In this document: piece after piece, positions 60,180 through 64,000 of the stretch
How positions within the stretch are numbered: the first letter of the stretch is position 1
Layout of the letters: each line of letters begins with the position of its first letter
DNA from: Madurella fahalii
Taxonomy: Eukaryota > Ascomycota > Sordariomycetes > Sordariales
NCBI GenBank assembly: GCA_029876055.1
Contig: CM056875.1
Location: 4,799,001 to 4,863,000, forward strand
DNA: 64,000 nt
Direction of reading: 5' to 3'
Notes under the pieces: model-generated
What the model was told of the DNA's origin: nothing
Databases searched by the model: none
What the model saw: the letters and a program-made list of their open reading frames with translations, nothing else
Position numbers and translations under genes: made by a program

Positions 60180-60450
60180 TTTTAAAAACCTGAGTAAATC
60201 AACAATATCTAACTGCATTTAGTTCCGCCCACCGATGTCAGCCACACCAAAACTTGAACAGCGCACAAGATCCACTCACCAGACTTCTGATTATGCGACT
60301 GTGTAATTGAGCTACTGATAAGCTGATTAAAAATAGTAGACTTAGTAAAAATAATAAAAATAAATAAATAACAATTCAAACTTATATTTAGTAGAAGGAT
60401 ACTGCTAGCTTATACCGCTACCTAGTCCTCTTTAACTATCTTGCTGAATA
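60180..60450. other. AT-rich island, possible RIP-mutated repeat relic
   Basis: An AT- and TpA-rich stretch, strongest from 60300 to 60420, in an otherwise GC-rich window. It has no open frame and no recognisable transposon protein. Confidence 0.4.
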
Positions 60451-60658
60451 AGATGTATTTTGGGATTGGTGATGGTTTGAATCCTGCGTGCGATTTGGAG
60501 GGATCTGATCGGTCTTGAGGCTGATGTTGCTTACTGTGCACTTACTGTAGAATCTTAGTGTGACTAACATGTGGGTTGACAACCCAACCGGAACACGGTT
60601 AGAGACCGTCGATTTACCAAGAGCCACAGTCATTTACCCAAGTCGGGTTTTAAAAATC

Positions 60659-60682
60659 AAGAAAGAAAGAAAGAAAGAAAAA
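60659..60682. repeat. (GAAA)n microsatellite
   Basis: About five GAAA units within a purine-rich strand that extends to about 60830. Confidence 0.85.
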
Positions 60683-62441
60683 ATTTATGGATAAAATGTA
60701 AAATAGGAATGAATTCGGAAAAGGAACCGAAGAAAGGAAGGAAAAATAATGACTCAAGATAAGGCGAACAGTAGGATGAAAAACCCTAGCTCGGATAGAA
60801 AATAAAGAAGAAAACGAACAGTGGCCAAGAAAGTCCAGGCTCTCAGACTTGCTCCACCTGCAGGAAACGCTACTCCAAGTGGAAGAATGTCATCTTTGGC
60901 CGAGAAATCAATGTTTCATCAAGCCCTTCCAATAGGATGCCTGCGTCGAAGGTGTCGGCAACATCCGGTGCTTCTGCGGTCGACAAATTGTGCGTACGAA
61001 CCGGAGTACTTCCCTGTCATTTGTACAAGCTCGGACTGTGCAAGATTGCGATATTTGCTTTCCGAGGGGCAATGCAGGCGGGCAAAGCCGCCCATCGCTC
61101 TCCTCCACGCCAAGCGGCCTCTCCGACCAACCTGTTCTCGAAACGGAGTGTTGGTGATAGACCAGTCTACCAACGGCCTTCATCCGCAGCACACCAACAG
61201 CAGGCTATTTCCAGGCCATGCAATAATATAACGCTGAGCCAATCGCCCAGCGACGCATGGTTGTTTGGTCTTGTTTGCTGTTCTCCCTACAGTGATTCAA
61301 AACAAAAATCTCTTTGTTGCCGGGATCAACTCGGCGACATGGGTTGTGTTGCGTGAGAAAATCAGGTTGGAGATTTGGATGGTTTGGTGCTCCTAGGATT
61401 TCTCCGGCTGAGGTACCTTGGGGAAGATACTCGCATCCGTGGCGCAGTTCGGAAAGCTCGGGTGGACTCAACTGTGATCACCATGCAAAAAGCCGTCTCC
61501 ATACGCGCCTAGTGTCCACCAAGTCTCGCCACAGAGTGGCCCCTAGGAACGGTGACTCGTCCTTGGGCCACAAACTGCGGCCACAGGTCAAGTCCGCAAC
61601 GCCACTCTGACGGCGACCATTCGTTACAACGGACGCTCCGTACCGGCTAACGAGCCGGCGACGGATCCGACGTTGTGACATGTGCGGGAAAGAGACTCAT
61701 CTTTCCTAAATGAAGATATTAGGTATATACGATAGGTAGCTACACTAATACTACCACAGTAATGTACGTCGGGCATCCGCATGTGGTACCGGCAGAGCTA
61801 GAGAGCGTCCTGCAGGTTTCCGACCTTGCAACCGCTCCTTGCGTTGGTCGATGAGCGTAACGGCCAATGTCTCCAGATCCTCGCAGCATCCGCGGCGTAA
61901 ACATCTCTGTATAAACGCCGCAATGATCCGTCGCCCAGGGATTTCCGAAACCATGCAAAGGGAACTCCGATAACCCCAACACGCCAGCAAAGCTTGCGAA
62001 CGCTGCCAAAACCCAGCCAGTCAGCCCCCCCTTCTCAACCGTTACCCTCCCCAAAGCACTCCTCCAGCAGTCCAATTTTGCTCAGCACAGGCTACCCTCC
62101 AAAAATACCCGCTCTATATGTATTCGAAGAGGTATCACTCTCCCCGAATAGGGGCCTGGTCAGGCCGTGTAGACAAAGGAAAGAACAATAAAAAACGCAA
62201 AAAAAATGCAACGTCCGAATCCAGTGGGTATATGAAAGGAAAATGGCATTGGGGGGGTATAAGAAATCGAAAACTGGCTCAGTCGATGAGGTCCTTGGCG
62301 TATTATCGATTATTCCAATATATCAGGCGTCAAGCCTTTCTGTTCGTGTCGTCCTGCGTCAACGCGATTTGTATTCCGTAGCTTGTTGGGAAAAGATCCA
62401 GGGTTCGGGGGGGGCTCGTATTCGTCGGCATCGTCCACTTC

Positions 62442-64000
62442 TCACATCATGCCCAACCTCGTCATGCGCTTCTCCATGCGCGGACGGGGTCCAGGGCCCA
62501 TTCTACTCGGCCCATGCTTGCCGCCAGCCGGGCCGAAACCTCTAGGTCCCCCTGGTAGCCCCATATTCGGACTGCTGCCGGGCCCCGGAGAACGCATGCC
62601 GCCATTGGCCATCCACGGCTGCTGCACGAGCCTCCAGGCATCCTTCTCGCAATAGGCCCTCCCGTTGACCTCGAAGTAGCCGTCCCTCAGCGCCATGCGG
62701 CACTGCGCGCACTTGAAGCACCCCACGTGGTGCTTCACGGCCGACTCGTCTTCGAGATATTGGCCTTCGATGCCTCGGTTGCAGCTGCCACAGAGACTGC
62801 CGTTCAGCTTGTGATAGTGCTGTTCGCAATACGGCCGGTCGTCCAAGACATAGAAGGTCGACGAGGAGAACGGCTCCTGGCAGGTCGAGCAGACGAAGCA
62901 CGGCTTGTGATACCGACCGGTGAGCCGGCCGTCAGCGCTCGAGATGGACTTGCCCTTGATCGCCAGCCCGCAAGCCTTGCAATTGCCACGCGATGGCGGC
63001 GGCTGTATGGCAGGATCCCGCGCCCGGGATCGGGAGCGCTCCCGTGCGGACTTGGGCTCCTGCTGATGTGGGGGAAGTTGGTCCTCGATTCTCTCAGGCG
63101 ACCTGGTCCATCGCGGCGACGGAAGTGCTGCCGATGCCGGCGAGAGGATATCGCCGGGTGCGTGGACTGTGAGTTCGTTCTGAAGCGGGGTTCTCAACGA
63201 CGGGGAAGGAACAGGAGATCTCCCTCGTCCGTACCGTGGGTTCTGAATCGCGGGGTCAATGCGTGGATCATATCCCCGCTCCGGAGGGGGCGGCCGAGCA
63301 CTCAGCGGCGAAGGTCTGTCCCGTATGTCTTTGGGTGGCATCTTCAGCGGCGATAGCGGTGGCGGTTTCTGCTTTGGGTTCATTTCGTCCATGGAAGACT
63401 GAATATCTGACATTAAGTTATCGAAGCCGTTAGCGTCAGATGGCCTCCCCCCGACCTCGACGCTAGAGACCTCGGCGGGCTTGTCCGTGAACTCGCCTGG
63501 CTCGCCTGGCTCGGTCGGCGGTCGAACAGCTGGCCGCCGTTTTCCGAACCGTTGGACGATGACGATTCTGAAGGCGCATGGTAAGGGTTTCCAATTCCGA
63601 ATTCCTCGGCAAGGTTGATTGTCGGAACGACGGGCGTTGTTGGCCGTATCGGAGCACTGCGGGGTGGGGGCGGCCGGGATGTGTCAGGGCCCCTGCTTGG
63701 CCTCCTAGCTCTCTCGCCAGTTGGGACTCGTCCATCAGGGCCTGCCGGGGAATCCAGAGGCTGCAGCCTATCGGTGCGCAGTCTCGAGGCAGAAGGTGGA
63801 GCTGACGGGCTCCGGAGCGGGGGGGCGAAGCTATCGCTGGGCCGCGGGAAGCTCTCGGACCGGTTCGGCGTCAGAGGCGGCTCATCAACATCTTCCCGGG
63901 CCCTCGAAGGGGTGCCAAACCCTCCATACCCATTTTGCCTCTGCGCTCTTGACCCCTTTCCGGTACTTAGGCTGCTGAGGTTGGATGCTGAAGTGCCGGG
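62442..64000 (-). CDS. LIM-domain (paxillin-like) protein, 3' part; reading frame broken by a 1-nt deficit
   Basis: The gene runs off the right edge and stops with TGA at 62442. The C-terminal frame encodes two LIM domains: CKACG...HKPCFVCSTC...CEQHY and CGSCN...HVGCFKCAQC...CEKD, each with the usual eight zinc ligands, followed by a Gly/Pro-rich tail. The region upstream of about 63453 reads well in a different frame as a Ser/Pro-rich disordered segment (PTTPVVPTINLAEEFGIG, SENGGQLFDRRPSQ) open to the window edge. The two frames meet at the C6 run 63447-63452 (G6 on the coding strand). One more G would join them and no intron of sensible size does. Relatives such as Pxl1 act in actin-ring and Rho/Cdc42-linked morphogenesis. 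The N-terminus is not visible. Confidence 0.8.

Larger units (their letters stand above)
58858..62441. other. Intergenic: DUF3405 promoter and 3' flank of the LIM gene
   Basis: About 3.6 kb with no recognisable gene. It contains a TAAAA repeat near the DUF3405 start, an AT-rich segment at about 60180-60450 unlike the rest of the window, a GAAA repeat near 60660 and purine-rich DNA to 60830. Confidence 0.55.

Noticed and set aside
63463..63735. Separate minus-strand small gene upstream of the LIM domains
   Set aside because: It is Arg-rich sequence in the wrong frame of the LIM gene. A neighbouring frame gives the expected low-complexity Ser/Pro region that leads to the window edge.

Overview
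The window is nuclear DNA from a filamentous ascomycete (Pezizomycotina), most likely a Sordariomycete close to Sordariales/Chaetomiaceae. Evidence: short GT-AG introns (mostly 50-100 nt) with CTAAC/CTGAC-type branch sites, GC-rich coding sequence, and proteins restricted to or typical of filamentous fungi (NsdD/SUB-1/PRO44-type GATA factor, CFEM-like protein, DUF3405 and DUF6536 proteins, a GEL-type GH72 enzyme). There is no operon logic. All calls come from reading the sequence and from remembered family features; no database search was run. Exon joins were checked by reading frame: the complete models come out as whole numbers of codons, except psd2, which is one base short.

Layout. (1) 1-4880: the 3' end of a CDC50/LEM3 flippase subunit gene, then SPT16 (FACT histone chaperone). 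(2) 4881-22498: a gene-poor domain of 17.6 kb with one recognised gene, the developmental regulator nsdD/sub-1 (15941-17346), which has 11 kb of non-coding DNA upstream and 5 kb downstream. (3) 22499-33035: three minus-strand genes, gcs1 (glutamate-cysteine ligase), a CFEM-like single-pass membrane protein and the mRNA-export helicase DBP5. (4) 34265-39234: BZZ1 (F-BAR/C1/SH3) and a GPI-anchored GH72 beta-1,3-glucanosyltransferase, both plus strand. (5) 39548-44167: a GAF-domain free methionine-R-sulfoxide reductase and a DUF6536 multi-pass membrane protein, both minus strand. (6) 46189-53501: epsilon-COP and a C2-domain phosphatidylserine decarboxylase (PSD2 type), plus strand. (7) 56609-64000: a DUF3405 type II membrane protein and the 3' part of a LIM-domain (paxillin-like) gene, minus strand.

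The genes do not form a pathway. They are mainly housekeeping functions (chromatin, mRNA export, COPI traffic, lipid asymmetry, PE synthesis, glutathione, methionine repair) plus morphogenesis functions (cell wall, actin/endocytosis, LIM protein, sexual development).

Most notable observations: the isolated nsdD regulatory domain; a near-palindromic 9-mer (GTACTGTAC/GTACAGTAC) found eight times, always in non-coding DNA and five times upstream of nsdD; two conserved genes (psd2 and the LIM gene) each out of frame by one missing G in a CGGGGGGA context; and the methionine sulfoxide reductase gene, which is best explained by a 5-nt micro-exon and carries an 11-copy heptamer array in one intron. 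I found no convincing tRNA, rRNA, CRISPR or intact transposon.
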